Of a DNA stretch of 64,000 nucleotides, positions 43,785-51,852 are shown one piece after another (within the stretch, counting starts at the first letter, position 1; each line of letters begins with the position of its first letter). The position numbers and the translations under genes are program-made. Source of the DNA: Pedobacter sp. MC2016-24 (GTDB taxonomy: Bacteria > Bacteroidota > Bacteroidia > Sphingobacteriales > Sphingobacteriaceae); assembly GCF_015223055.1 (NCBI RefSeq), contig NZ_JADFBX010000004.1:124001-188000 (forward strand), given 5' to 3'. Under the pieces are notes generated by a model that saw nothing but the letters and a program-made list of their open reading frames with translations, had not been told where the DNA came from and did not search any database.

Positions 43785-43923
43785 TTATGTAGTCATATTC
43801 TTCTCCTTTTGGAAAAAGTCTTCCGCGAAATTTGTGTTTTCCTAAAAGCTCAGCGAGTGCGGTAAGTTTGGTTTTTGGCCCCATCTTCCAAAAATAGCTT
43901 TTCTTTTGTTGAAATCGTTTCAA
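43675..43923 (-). CDS. Small hypothetical protein overlapping its neighbour
   Basis: 82 residues (or 69 from the inner ATG at 43884): GPKTKLTALAELLGKHKFRG, then RLFPKGEEYDYIIEETNERI. It overlaps the start of the 277-residue gene for about 110 bases, which is long for Bacteroidota genes. The two frames may be one gene broken by an indel around 43770-43790, or two real overlapping genes. Family unknown. Confidence 0.5.
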   Translation of the reverse strand: MKRFQQKKSYFWKMGPKTKLTALAELLGKHKFRGRLFPKGEEYDYIIEETNERITYSCEFDTLYTQTKGGDQFARILHRINR

Positions 43924-43950
43924 TTAAAGGTATCTATCGAGCGGTCTAAG

Positions 43951-44190
43951 CTATGGGTCTATGTAGTTACCTAAATGTCTTTCCTCTAAAAAGTTGATGT
44001 ACTCGTAAAGGTGTTGAGTGGTAAAGCCTGGGAATTTCATTAGTACCCTGGTATTCATTTTTAAAAGGTCTGCCAGACAGTAGAATCCAAGATCTAAGAC
44101 AAGTTCAGTCAACCCCTGACTTAATCCAAGTTGTTGTATTGGTTGATGAAGAATAGGTTCCGGGAAACGGCTACTCATTTTATTTGGCAT
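43951..44190 (-). CDS. RNA polymerase alpha C-terminal-domain-like small protein
   Basis: 79 residues with the helix-hairpin-helix pattern of the alpha-CTD: IQQLGLSQGLTELVLDLGFY, CLADLLKMNTRVLMKFPGFT, then LYEYINFLEERHLG. The L-G-L-S start, the D-L-L in the second helix, and the P-G-F turn match the alpha-CTD and the related stand-alone proteins on Bacteroidota mobile elements. It may bind DNA or RNA polymerase and act as a regulator. It is the first gene of a leftward set with the two hypothetical proteins, and is divergent from the XRE gene at 44283. Confidence 0.75.
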   Translation of the reverse strand: MPNKMSSRFPEPILHQPIQQLGLSQGLTELVLDLGFYCLADLLKMNTRVLMKFPGFTTQHLYEYINFLEERHLGNYIDP

Positions 44191-44282
44191 TAGTTAGTTA
44201 CAAATTTACGAAAAAAAAGACACTTATAAGGTGTGTTATATAAAGGGTAATATATGAGAGGGGTATTCCTTTATTTTGGGAT

Positions 44283-44537
44283 ATGCCATCTAAAAAAACT
44301 GATGATAATGTTGCCGATAACTTCGAAGATCTTAAGCGTCTTGGTGCGCGTATCAAAGCGCTTAGGATTAAAGCAGGTTTTACGAATTATGAGTATTTTG
44401 CTTACAAACATGAGATCTCCCGTTCTCAGTTTGGAAGGTATGAAAGAGGAGAGGATTTAAGATACTCCAGTCTGCTGAAAGTAATCCGTGCTTTCGGGAT
44501 TACGGTTGAAGAGTTCTTTAGCGAGGGGTTTGATTAA
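44283..44537 (+). CDS. XRE-family helix-turn-helix regulator
   Basis: 84 residues: DLKRLGARIKALRIKAGFTN, then FAYKHEISRSQFGRYERGED, and LLKVIRAFGITVEEFFSEGF. This is a complete Xre/HipB-like HTH. The ATG at 44283 follows a short A/T-rich leader. It is divergent from the alpha-CTD-like gene (92 bases between starts) and 236 bases upstream of the reverse transcriptase gene, so it could repress either or both. Confidence 0.86.
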   Translation: MPSKKTDDNVADNFEDLKRLGARIKALRIKAGFTNYEYFAYKHEISRSQFGRYERGEDLRYSSLLKVIRAFGITVEEFFSEGFD

Positions 44538-44585
44538 AATCTCTGAAAGGTGATAAGTTATCTGTACTTTTAGTATTCTTATCAG

Positions 44586-44607
44586 TTGGATCGGAACTTT
44601 GATCCAA
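44586..44607. promoter_or_regulatory. Dyad upstream of the reverse transcriptase gene
   Basis: TTGGATC, an eight-base spacer, and GATCCAA: perfect 7-bp arms. It lies in the 235-base gap between the XRE gene and the reverse transcriptase gene; it could be an operator or part of a noncoding RNA. No other clear structure was seen in this gap. Confidence 0.45.
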
Positions 44608-44772
44608 AATAGTCGGTTCAATGCAAATTATATTAGAGAATTTTGTATCTATGTAAGATCTAAATCTCTCAATATGCGTAAAACATCATTTCAATTTCTT
44701 TTCCTACTACGAAATCCATCTGCTTTTTGCATTTTCGGTCGTTAGCGCTATTATTTTTTATCAACAAAGACC

Positions 44773-46866
44773 ATGGGTTTTACATACGACGAAGTTCTCG
44801 AAGCATACATTAAGCTAAAAAGTTATATTTATTACGATTCATCAAATCTCTATATGCGGCAACGGCTTGCCATATTTGAAACCAACCTTCCGAATGATTT
44901 GGATATCATGGTAGAAAGGGGACTTTTTCAAAAGTTCGCTACTGCCTACGATGTGCAATTTGATCCGGAGGAGAAGTTAAAATTATACGAGAAAAAGCTG
45001 CGGATTTTTACCGAGGCTTTGAATTCACATCATAAGAATCCGTCTTATTTTAACTATTACCTGTCTGATATTTCTGCGAAACTTCTTCCTAAAAAAATCA
45101 AGGATATTCATGAGCACTCAAAGATTATAACAAACAAGCGTACTGCTGAAGAATACCAGATTGAACGTTCTCTCGTATTTATTGATGCGCCAATTGAAAT
45201 TCATTTGATATCAGTACTCTGGATTTTAAAACATGGGGTTGACCTTGACAGTAAGCTTTCAAACAACTGTTTTGGAAATCGTTTAATATTGAATCATGAA
45301 AGAACTGCGGTAGTGCAGGGTTCCGGGTTGTTTAAGCCTTACCAAAAACAATATCAGAAATGGCGGGATGGATCGGTAGACGTAGCACGCAGTCATCTGG
45401 AATCTGGAAATAATGTGCTAATGCTAAATCTTGACATCAAGGATTTCTTTCATTCGGTAAGAATTCCAGCCGAGAAGTTAAATATTCCTCCTTTCAATAT
45501 CAATAGTAAAAGAGACTCGTTACAGGCAAAGAATAGCCTGGTTGCTATCTTTTGTAGGATACATGAACAGTTTACGGAACTTATTGCGAATGATTACAAA
45601 ACTCCGTATGATTTTGGTTCCGAAGTGATGGATGAAGAAGGAAATGTCCATCATTACATTCTACCTATCGGTCTGCTTTCTTCTTTTGTATTGGCGAACG
45701 ATTACTTGATTGATTTTGATCAAAGGATAGCGAAGAAGTCTAAACCTGTCTATTATGGTCGTTATGTAGACGATATTTTGATGGTTATCGTTAACCCGAT
45801 AATTCCTTCAGAAAAGTCCAGGGATAATATTAAGGCACTAAATTTCAGTTTTTCTGAGTATAGAAATAAGCTGGAGGAAATGGTGTATAACGACGCATAT
45901 GAACATCTCGCTCAGGATGATTACAAAGAATTGTCGGATTTAGAACAGATTGTTTTGGAAAATTTTTATCCGGTGTTGTTACTGATAGATAAACCTGGAT
46001 TTCTCAAACCGAATGATACAAGTCATATTAAGGTTACCCCTAAAGAGGAAAGGTTGTTTAAGTTAAATGATTACGATCGGCTATATTGCCAGAGTGACAA
46101 AACATTACTGTATTATTTCGATAAGGATGAATCTTCCTTAGTTATCGATAAACTCAAACGTGACCTTGAAGAAAAGTCCAGTGAATTTCGTAATTATGAG
46201 GATGCGGAAGATGAACAGGATTTTGAGGAAAGTGCCTATCATTTGCTTTATGATGGCACTGAAGGGAAAATTAGAACCCTAAAGGATTATAAAGAAGATA
46301 AATTTGGGTTAACTGTCTATCTCTCGAAAAAGATATTCAACGCCCTAAGGAGAGCTGATAAATTATCGGATGAAGATGCCGAAAAAGTGGTGCGTTTCTT
46401 TAGAGGAAAGAATACTCTCACTTTATATAGCCTTTGGGAACGTGTGTTTGTTTATCTCCTGGTCAATAATAAAGCGACTGCGTATGTTAAGTTCTATTTG
46501 AGTTGTGTAAAATCTATTTTGGCCTTGAATCCAAAAAGTAGTGTCGACATCGAAATGGAGGACTATCAGGAAAATGTACTTGAATTTTTGCACATTTCTC
46601 ACGAGCTCGCGCTGTCTTTAGACCCAACGTTTTTGTCCAGGTCTAAGGAAGCAGATCGTTTGTTTACGTTCTCTGTGAATACATTTAAGACAGAACATCC
46701 ATATTTTGAAAAGGTCGTTTTGGATCCGAGAGATAGTGATTCCTTTGTTGAGCGCTATAGAAGGTCAAACCTCATTCGCCATCATTTTGCTGCGCAACCC
46801 CTGATCTCCTATACAAACGAGTATAAAACAGATAAAAATTTCACTGAGATAAAGCTAGATTTCTAA
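44773..46866 (+). CDS. Defence-type reverse transcriptase (DRT-like)
   Basis: A 697-residue protein with the RT core in residues 190-370: motif A NVLMLNLDIKDFFHSV near residue 215-230, motif B LPIGLLSSFVLANDYLIDF near 296-314, and the catalytic YVDD at 331-334 in YYGRYVDDILMVIV. It lacks group II intron maturase domains and a retron-like X motif that I can recognise. The C-terminal 300 residues are helical. The stop overlaps the start of a nitrilase-like gene (TAATG). RTs linked to a nitrilase domain are known from antiphage DRT type 1 (UG1) and related UG classes, so defence is the likely role. The exact class is not settled. Confidence 0.85.
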   Translation: MGFTYDEVLEAYIKLKSYIYYDSSNLYMRQRLAIFETNLPNDLDIMVERGLFQKFATAYDVQFDPEEKLKLYEKKLRIFTEALNSHHKNPSYFNYYLSDISAKLLPKKIKDIHEHSKIITNKRTAEEYQIERSLVFIDAPIEIHLISVLWILKHGVDLDSKLSNNCFGNRLILNHERTAVVQGSGLFKPYQKQYQKWRDGSVDVARSHLESGNNVLMLNLDIKDFFHSVRIPAEKLNIPPFNINSKRDSLQAKNSLVAIFCRIHEQFTELIANDYKTPYDFGSEVMDEEGNVHHYILPIGLLSSFVLANDYLIDFDQRIAKKSKPVYYGRYVDDILMVIVNPIIPSEKSRDNIKALNFSFSEYRNKLEEMVYNDAYEHLAQDDYKELSDLEQIVLENFYPVLLLIDKPGFLKPNDTSHIKVTPKEERLFKLNDYDRLYCQSDKTLLYYFDKDESSLVIDKLKRDLEEKSSEFRNYEDAEDEQDFEESAYHLLYDGTEGKIRTLKDYKEDKFGLTVYLSKKIFNALRRADKLSDEDAEKVVRFFRGKNTLTLYSLWERVFVYLLVNNKATAYVKFYLSCVKSILALNPKSSVDIEMEDYQENVLEFLHISHELALSLDPTFLSRSKEADRLFTFSVNTFKTEHPYFEKVVLDPRDSDSFVERYRRSNLIRHHFAAQPLISYTNEYKTDKNFTEIKLDF

Positions 46867-48089
46867 TGTATAGATTAAATACCTTAAGACTGGAGCACTC
46901 ACCCCGGTCAGTTAAATTCTGGGAATGTTGCCTTGCTGTTTTTTTTGAGAAAATATCTTTAGCTAATGCCGTTGAAAATAATCAGCAAAAACAATTGACA
47001 TTAATGATGGGTAGGGAATTTGGTGCTGAGCATACCGAGTTTTTTCTCGACACCGCTTTTAAAAACTATGTCCTTGCTAACAAAAAGCACAGACCTGCCT
47101 ACGATTTCAAAAATTTAAAATCTGTAAAAGAAACGATTTTTAAATGTAAAAGAACTCCGAAAGCAAAAGGTGGAAAGATTCCTTCAATAATCAAACATCA
47201 GTTTATGGTGAACTCTTCCAGACCTTTAGAAAAGCCTAAAATTGCAGTTGCCAATACAAAAGTACTTGGTGAGAACATATTGAGAGGGATGCGTAATGAT
47301 CCAAATATGGATGGGTCCAGATATAATACGCTTTACAAGATTTTCCAGCAAACAAAAGAGGAGAAAGCAGATGTATTACTTTTTCCGGAGTGCTTTGTTC
47401 CAATAGAATTGTTGGATCGTATCACCTGGTTTGCGGTAAATGAGCAAAAACTCGTAGTGACAGGGCTGGAACACATCACTGTCGGAGGTATTTGCTATAA
47501 TTTTATAGTGACTATTCTTCCATTTGAGAAAAATGGAATTAAAGATGCTGTTGTGGTATACCGGTTAAAAAATCATTATTCACATGGAGAAGAATTGATG
47601 ATAAAAACTAATCATTTTAAAGTGCCAAAACTTACCACAGCAATCTATGATTTGTTTATATGGAGAGGACTCTATTTTAGTCCGTACTACTGCTTTGAAC
47701 TTGCTGATGTAACCCATCGTTCGTTGTTTAAAGGCAAAATTGATTTACTGATAGCTAGTGAATGGAATCCTGATGTAAATTACTTTTCAAACATTGTAGA
47801 ATCCATTTCAAGAGATCTGCACGTGTATGTTGCACAAGTAAATACCAGTCAATTCGGGGATACACGTATCACGCAACCTTCCAGGACGGAGATTAAGGAC
47901 ATTTTAAAATTAAAAGGTGGAGAAAACGATACGGTACTTACTGGTATAATTGATTTAAAAGCGCTAAGGGCGTTCCAGCGTGAAAAATATATCTCAACTA
48001 AGGATAATAAACTATTTAAGCCCTTGCCACCGGACTATCCTGTCAAGTATGTCCTGAAAAGGATTAAAAATCAGACAATTTTTAAATAA
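46866..48089 (+). CDS. Nitrilase-like protein coupled to the reverse transcriptase
   Basis: A 407-residue protein. After about 120 leading residues, which may dock to the RT, a C-N hydrolase domain shows its triad: Glu175 in ADVLLFPECFVP, Lys235 in VVVYRLKNHYSHGEE and Cys276 in YFSPYYCFELAD. These give a complete Glu-Lys-Cys set, so the enzyme may be active. In DRT type 1 the nitrilase domain is fused to the RT; here it is a separate chain whose ATG shares one base with the RT stop codon, which should keep the two in balance. The substrate is unknown. Confidence 0.86.
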   Translation: MYRLNTLRLEHSPRSVKFWECCLAVFFEKISLANAVENNQQKQLTLMMGREFGAEHTEFFLDTAFKNYVLANKKHRPAYDFKNLKSVKETIFKCKRTPKAKGGKIPSIIKHQFMVNSSRPLEKPKIAVANTKVLGENILRGMRNDPNMDGSRYNTLYKIFQQTKEEKADVLLFPECFVPIELLDRITWFAVNEQKLVVTGLEHITVGGICYNFIVTILPFEKNGIKDAVVVYRLKNHYSHGEELMIKTNHFKVPKLTTAIYDLFIWRGLYFSPYYCFELADVTHRSLFKGKIDLLIASEWNPDVNYFSNIVESISRDLHVYVAQVNTSQFGDTRITQPSRTEIKDILKLKGGENDTVLTGIIDLKALRAFQREKYISTKDNKLFKPLPPDYPVKYVLKRIKNQTIFK

Positions 48090-48122
48090 TAGTTACTCAG
48101 TTATAATTTTAAATCAGTCAAT

Positions 48123-48659
48123 ATGGATATGGATGAAGCGAAACGCCTGGCAGAAAAAAGATTCAATCCTTCAGAAGAGGATAAAGCTTTTCAATTGTTT
48201 TGTAATACTATAAAAGCTGATATAGAATCTGGGTTATTCCCAGATTTAAAACCTTATTGGCATATATCAAAAGACAATATTGATTTTCAATTGCAAGAGC
48301 CGGTACCTTTGACTGAAGATAAGTACGAAGTTCAGGGGAAAGGATATGAATTAATTCCCGAAATAGACATCAACCTGCTATTGAATTCTATGAGGCCGGC
48401 CTACAGCGAGGTGGTAACAGATCTATCAGAATTTAATATCGAGGGAAACCTTGGCTATCAGCATTGCAAAATTATCAAACATTGGATTGAAAAGGAACCG
48501 TTAATTCCGCCAACGATTATAGATATACCTGGCCACGGTAATTTCATAGGGGATGGAAAACACAGACTTAACTGCGCTTATTTTCTAGGAGCAATGACGG
48601 TGCCGATACTCATTCCTAAAGTTTACCTTGACAAAGTGGCTAAGGCGCTGAATTTGTAG
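48123..48659 (+). CDS. ParB/sulfiredoxin-fold protein at the end of the RT operon
   Basis: 178 residues. The C-terminal half reads PPTIIDIPGHGNFIGDGKHR followed by NCAYFLGAMTVPILI, which matches the D-G-x-H-R-...-A-x-x-L-G-...-V-P-x pattern of ParB N-terminal/Srx-like domains that bind or cleave nucleic acid or nucleotides. The N-terminal 100 residues are helical and acidic. It lies 33 bases after the nitrilase gene, on the same strand, and may be a third part of the defence locus or an immunity factor. That link is inference. Confidence 0.72.
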   Translation: MDMDEAKRLAEKRFNPSEEDKAFQLFCNTIKADIESGLFPDLKPYWHISKDNIDFQLQEPVPLTEDKYEVQGKGYELIPEIDINLLLNSMRPAYSEVVTDLSEFNIEGNLGYQHCKIIKHWIEKEPLIPPTIIDIPGHGNFIGDGKHRLNCAYFLGAMTVPILIPKVYLDKVAKALNL

Positions 48660-48712
48660 GTTCTAAGCTCAATATTTATTAAAATTGCTATCGTTCGTTT
48701 AACACATCAATC

Positions 48713-49354
48713 TTATTTCAATAAACCGGTAATAAAACTACCTAAAGAGGCGATGATAGGCATGATGGATCCTTTGAAGACCTCGTCTAGAACTTTTGTT
48801 GCGCCATATTCAGCAGCAAAACCTGCTACAAGCTTAAACCATTTATTCTTACCCAGTATTTGTAATCCCTTGAGCTCTTCTGCTTCAGTTATGGCTGAAT
48901 CAATGGTGAGCAGGTCAACTTCTTCAAAGATGATTTCCTGACCAGCTTTTAGTTCTTTGAGCTCACGAATGATCTGGTTAATCTTGTCATTGTTAGCATA
49001 AGTCTCATCACGGGAGAACTGGTCTACGTCAACATGTAAATCATTTTCTTCTAGTTGGCCATAAAGGAAATATAACAATTCCTGGCTATCAGGTTCAATT
49101 CTGCACCCCTTGGTTTTACAAATTGGTAAGTGCTGCGCTACGATCTCATTAATATGACTGATGGTGTAAGCTATGAACTGAATTCTGTCTTTATCATTGT
49201 TGAGTGTGTATAACTCGTTTTCTAGCTGATCAATGTTGATTTTTACACTGATATCTCCAGCTGTGCGTATTCGACGGTTACAAAAATCCTTCGCCTTTCG
49301 TGTAATGAATTCACTGATGCTGAAATTTGGATAGGGTATTGAGTTATATTCCAT
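48713..49354 (-). CDS. Hypothetical protein with hydrophobic C-terminus
   Basis: 213 residues. The N-terminal 160 are hydrophilic and helical (QLENELYTLNNDKDRIQFIA; INQIIRELKELKAGQEIIFE). The last 45 residues contain a hydrophobic stretch, VFKGSIMPIIASLGSFITGL, that could insert in a membrane. The pattern of a helical sensor plus a C-terminal hydrophobic tail is seen in membrane-acting effectors, but the sequence gives no family. It points towards the RT operon and lies just before rteC, outside the tra operon. Confidence 0.65.
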   Translation of the reverse strand: MEYNSIPYPNFSISEFITRKAKDFCNRRIRTAGDISVKINIDQLENELYTLNNDKDRIQFIAYTISHINEIVAQHLPICKTKGCRIEPDSQELLYFLYGQLEENDLHVDVDQFSRDETYANNDKINQIIRELKELKAGQEIIFEEVDLLTIDSAITEAEELKGLQILGKNKWFKLVAGFAAEYGATKVLDEVFKGSIMPIIASLGSFITGLLK

Positions 49355-49516
49355 AGAGCATTTGTTTTTATCTAAGGTATCATTTTTTGCTTAAATGTTG
49401 GTTTTTGTAGTTCTATGTTCATTATTCCCTGGCTGGTGTATAACCGGTGTATGTACTTGATCTGTATGGGGTTTGCTGGTTTCTTTGTGAATATCATTTC
49501 ATAAAAAAACGAGCTT

Positions 49517-50395
49517 ATGTTGAAACAAATGAGTGCAAGGTTGCTGGCTGAGCTGGAGAAGGATTTGGGCCGGGTGTCGGTTCAGGTTGTTGATCCTTTG
49601 GATCGGCTGGTGCAGAGTTTAAAGTTGACCCGGGATGCTTTGGGGAAGTTGAAGGCGATGGTGCTGGCGCAGGGTTTTGAGGATGAGGATGCTGAGGTTG
49701 ATTTCTTTAAGCGGGTGAAGCCTGCTTTTTATTGTCACCAGATTTATTGTACGGAGATGTATACGATGGAGACGGGTGTTCCTTTTGGTGATAAGGAGCA
49801 GCAGGTTGCTTTTTTTCTGGATGAGCTGGCTTACCTGGAGCGGTATTTTAAGAAGTATGCTTTTCAGTATCAGTATTATTTGCTGGATGCGGTGGATCTG
49901 GATGGGTTGTATTTTATGCGGGGTAAGGTGATTCAGAGTATCCTGATGCCGAATGTTCCGGATCTGGATCCGGTGTTTTCTACGCCGATGGATTATCTGT
50001 TTGCCAAGTTCCGGGCTTTTGATCTATTGAAGATTTTTTTGATGGAGAAGCTGGTGTTGTTGCGTGAGGGGAATGCGCCGGTGCTGGTGGGTATGGGTGC
50101 AGATTCGGAGGAGTTGCGCTGGACGGGGGAGACGATTAACCTGGCGGAGCTGGGTTATGGTCTTTTTCACTCCGGGCAGCTGAATAATGGGACGGCGGGG
50201 ATTGGTCTGATCTTTCGCTGGCTGGAGGAGAAGTTTCGGGTGACGATTGGGGTGCCTGCCAAGCGCTTTGCGGAGATCAGGAGCAGGAAGCGTTTGAGCC
50301 GTACGCATTTTCTGGAACAGATGATTGATGCGCTGTTGCGTAAGATGGATCAGGATGATGGTTTGCCGGGCAGGGGCAGGGATGGTGAGCGTTGA
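49517..50395 (+). CDS. rteC: RteC-like regulator of conjugation
   Basis: 292 residues. The RteC domain is recognisable: FFKRVKPAFYCHQIYCTEMY, then VAFFLDELAYLERYFKKYAF and LYFMRGKV in the middle, with FHSGQLNNGTAGIGLIFRWL and SRKRLSRTHFLEQMIDALLR at the end, which would be the winged helix part. In CTnDOT, RteC activates the excision operon. Here it precedes the tra operon directly, with no RteA/RteB pair in view. The coding strand is unusually rich in TTG and GTG-type codons compared with neighbours. Confidence 0.84.
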   Translation: MLKQMSARLLAELEKDLGRVSVQVVDPLDRLVQSLKLTRDALGKLKAMVLAQGFEDEDAEVDFFKRVKPAFYCHQIYCTEMYTMETGVPFGDKEQQVAFFLDELAYLERYFKKYAFQYQYYLLDAVDLDGLYFMRGKVIQSILMPNVPDLDPVFSTPMDYLFAKFRAFDLLKIFLMEKLVLLREGNAPVLVGMGADSEELRWTGETINLAELGYGLFHSGQLNNGTAGIGLIFRWLEEKFRVTIGVPAKRFAEIRSRKRLSRTHFLEQMIDALLRKMDQDDGLPGRGRDGER

Positions 50396-50533
50396 GAACG
50401 TTGATTGATTTGTCTGATGGATTTAATTGTGTGGTTTATTTGTCAGTAGTACCGTAGTTTACTTAATGCAGGGGCGGATTTGGGGCAAACTTTGCTTCGC
50501 TGGTGCAATGGGGCACTGGTTTAAAGCAATGTT

Positions 50534-51097
50534 ATGTTACAACAATTTTCATGGCTGCAGTTTTGGATTGCGGCGGGGATGTTATCCTTGTGTTGGTGGG
50601 CGGCGGTGCTGCTGCTTTTTTTCAGGCGGGAGCTGGGTGTCTGGTTTGGCGGTGGTTCAGGTACGGGTTCGCCTTTGGCTGGTGCTGGCTCTGGTGATTT
50701 GGGTTCTTCCAGGTTGCCGCACCGCTGGGAGAATGGCGTAGAGTCTTTTGATGGCGGGGAGCTGTTGGCCCCGGTCACAGATGACCTGATGGGTAAAGCT
50801 AAAATGCCGGAGGGGATGAGTATGGTGGCTTCGGGGGATTTTGGTTTTGTTGGTGATGGTTCTCGTGAGGAGCAGGTGGGATTGGTACCGGATGTGCTGG
50901 AAGAGCTGAAGACGGTATTTCAACTGCTGGCGGCGCAGGATGGGACTAAAACGGATTTCCTGTTGCTGATGAAGCCGGTTCGGGAGCAGTTTCCGGGGAT
51001 TGGTTCGAGTCCTGCGCTGTTGCGAATAAATGCCTTTATCCGGGATCATGCGCCTTTTCATTTGTCTGTGCAGGAACTGGAGGATCTGTGGGATTAG
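50534..51097 (+). CDS. Membrane-anchored hypothetical protein before traE
   Basis: 187 residues with one transmembrane helix (FWIAAGMLSLCWWAAVLLLF, residues 10-30), a Gly/Ser-rich linker (residues 38-57) and a soluble C-terminal part with VGLVPDVLEELKTVFQLLAA and FLLLMKPVREQFPGI. The C-terminal end, ALLRINAFIRDHAPFHLSVQ, is helical. It sits between rteC and traE, where CTnDOT-like elements carry traC/traD, so it may do a similar job. Its frame overlaps shadow frames on both strands, but only this one has an N-terminal anchor and good context. Confidence 0.65.
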   Translation: MLQQFSWLQFWIAAGMLSLCWWAAVLLLFFRRELGVWFGGGSGTGSPLAGAGSGDLGSSRLPHRWENGVESFDGGELLAPVTDDLMGKAKMPEGMSMVASGDFGFVGDGSREEQVGLVPDVLEELKTVFQLLAAQDGTKTDFLLLMKPVREQFPGIGSSPALLRINAFIRDHAPFHLSVQELEDLWD

Positions 51098-51167
51098 TGC
51101 CTTTTGTTTTCTCTATGTTTTTTCCTGTCTATTCCTCAATCTCTAATCTTTTTTATTTCTCTTTTTT

Positions 51168-51509
51168 ATGAAGCATCCAAACAGTTTTAAAGCAACTGCG
51201 CTGGCCAGAACCCTTGTTTTGGGTTTGGTGTACTGCGCGTTGAACTTATTTTTTAGTGTGACCCTTTTTGCCCAGGATGGGAACGCCGGGATCCAGGAGG
51301 CGACCAACCAGGTGGTGAGTTATTTTGATACGGGTTGCAGTCTGATGTATGCCATTGGTGCAGTAGTGGGCATCATCGGTGCCATCAAGGTCTTTAACAA
51401 GTGGAACGCCGGGGAGCCGGATACCAATAAGGTGGCGGCGGCCTGGTTTGGCTCTTGTATCTTCCTGGTGGTGGTGGCTACGGTGTTGAAATCATTTTTC
51501 GGGATCTGA
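51168..51509 (+). CDS. traE: Conjugative transposon protein TraE (DUF4134)
   Basis: 113 residues, a small VirB2-like inner-membrane or pilin-type protein. The signal peptide (residues 8-36, ending FAQ) is followed by GNAGIQEATNQVVSYFDTGC and two hydrophobic helices (LMYAIGAVVGIIGAIKVFNK and CIFLVVVATVLKSFFGI). The N-K-W-N-A-G-E-P-D loop is the hallmark of DUF4134. One base separates it from traF. Confidence 0.92.
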   Translation: MKHPNSFKATALARTLVLGLVYCALNLFFSVTLFAQDGNAGIQEATNQVVSYFDTGCSLMYAIGAVVGIIGAIKVFNKWNAGEPDTNKVAAAWFGSCIFLVVVATVLKSFFGI

Positions 51510-51510
51510 T

Positions 51511-51852
51511 ATGGCCAGCGTGTATCACATCAATAAAGGGGTGGGCAAGCCGATTGTGTTTAAAGGCTTAAAAGCGCAGTACATCGCTTACCTGGCGGTG
51601 GGTCTGGTGCTGCTGTTGATCGGTTTTGCAGTGATGTACATCTGCGGGGTACCAGTGTATTTGGTTTTACCTATTGTCTTTGGCCTGGGGGCTTTACTGA
51701 TCTTTTCGGTGTTCCGTTTGTCGCATCGTTTCGGCCAGCACGGGTTGATGAAATATCTGGCTAAGCGCGGTTTGCCGGGTTATATTAAGTTCCGGTCTCG
51801 TAGGATGTTTACAGGGCTAAAATTTCGGGAGGGTTATGGCAGAGGCGCTTAA
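51511..51852 (+). CDS. traF: Conjugative transposon protein TraF (DUF4133)
   Basis: 113 residues, VirB3-like. N-terminal YHINKGVGKPIVFKGLKAQY is the family's opening, then two membrane helices (IAYLAVGLVLLLIGFAVMYI and LVLPIVFGLGALLIFSVFRL), then a basic cytoplasmic tail. It overlaps traG by 17 bases, so translation is coupled. Confidence 0.92.
   Translation: MASVYHINKGVGKPIVFKGLKAQYIAYLAVGLVLLLIGFAVMYICGVPVYLVLPIVFGLGALLIFSVFRLSHRFGQHGLMKYLAKRGLPGYIKFRSRRMFTGLKFREGYGRGA

Noticed and set aside
44538..44772. Retron msr/msd-type RNA upstream of the reverse transcriptase
   Set aside because: Only a 7-bp dyad is seen; there are no matching a1/a2 ends or long msd-type stem, and the linked nitrilase points to a DRT-type gene.
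50427..50778. Overlapping open frames between rteC and traE, including a 104-residue frame
   Set aside because: They arise from the G-rich, TTG-rich coding strand of the 187-residue membrane protein gene, which has a proper anchor and fits the operon.
51000..51020. GGTTCGAG-containing segment as a possible right attachment site
   Set aside because: Only eight to nine bases match the tRNA T-loop and it lies inside a coding region of the tra operon.
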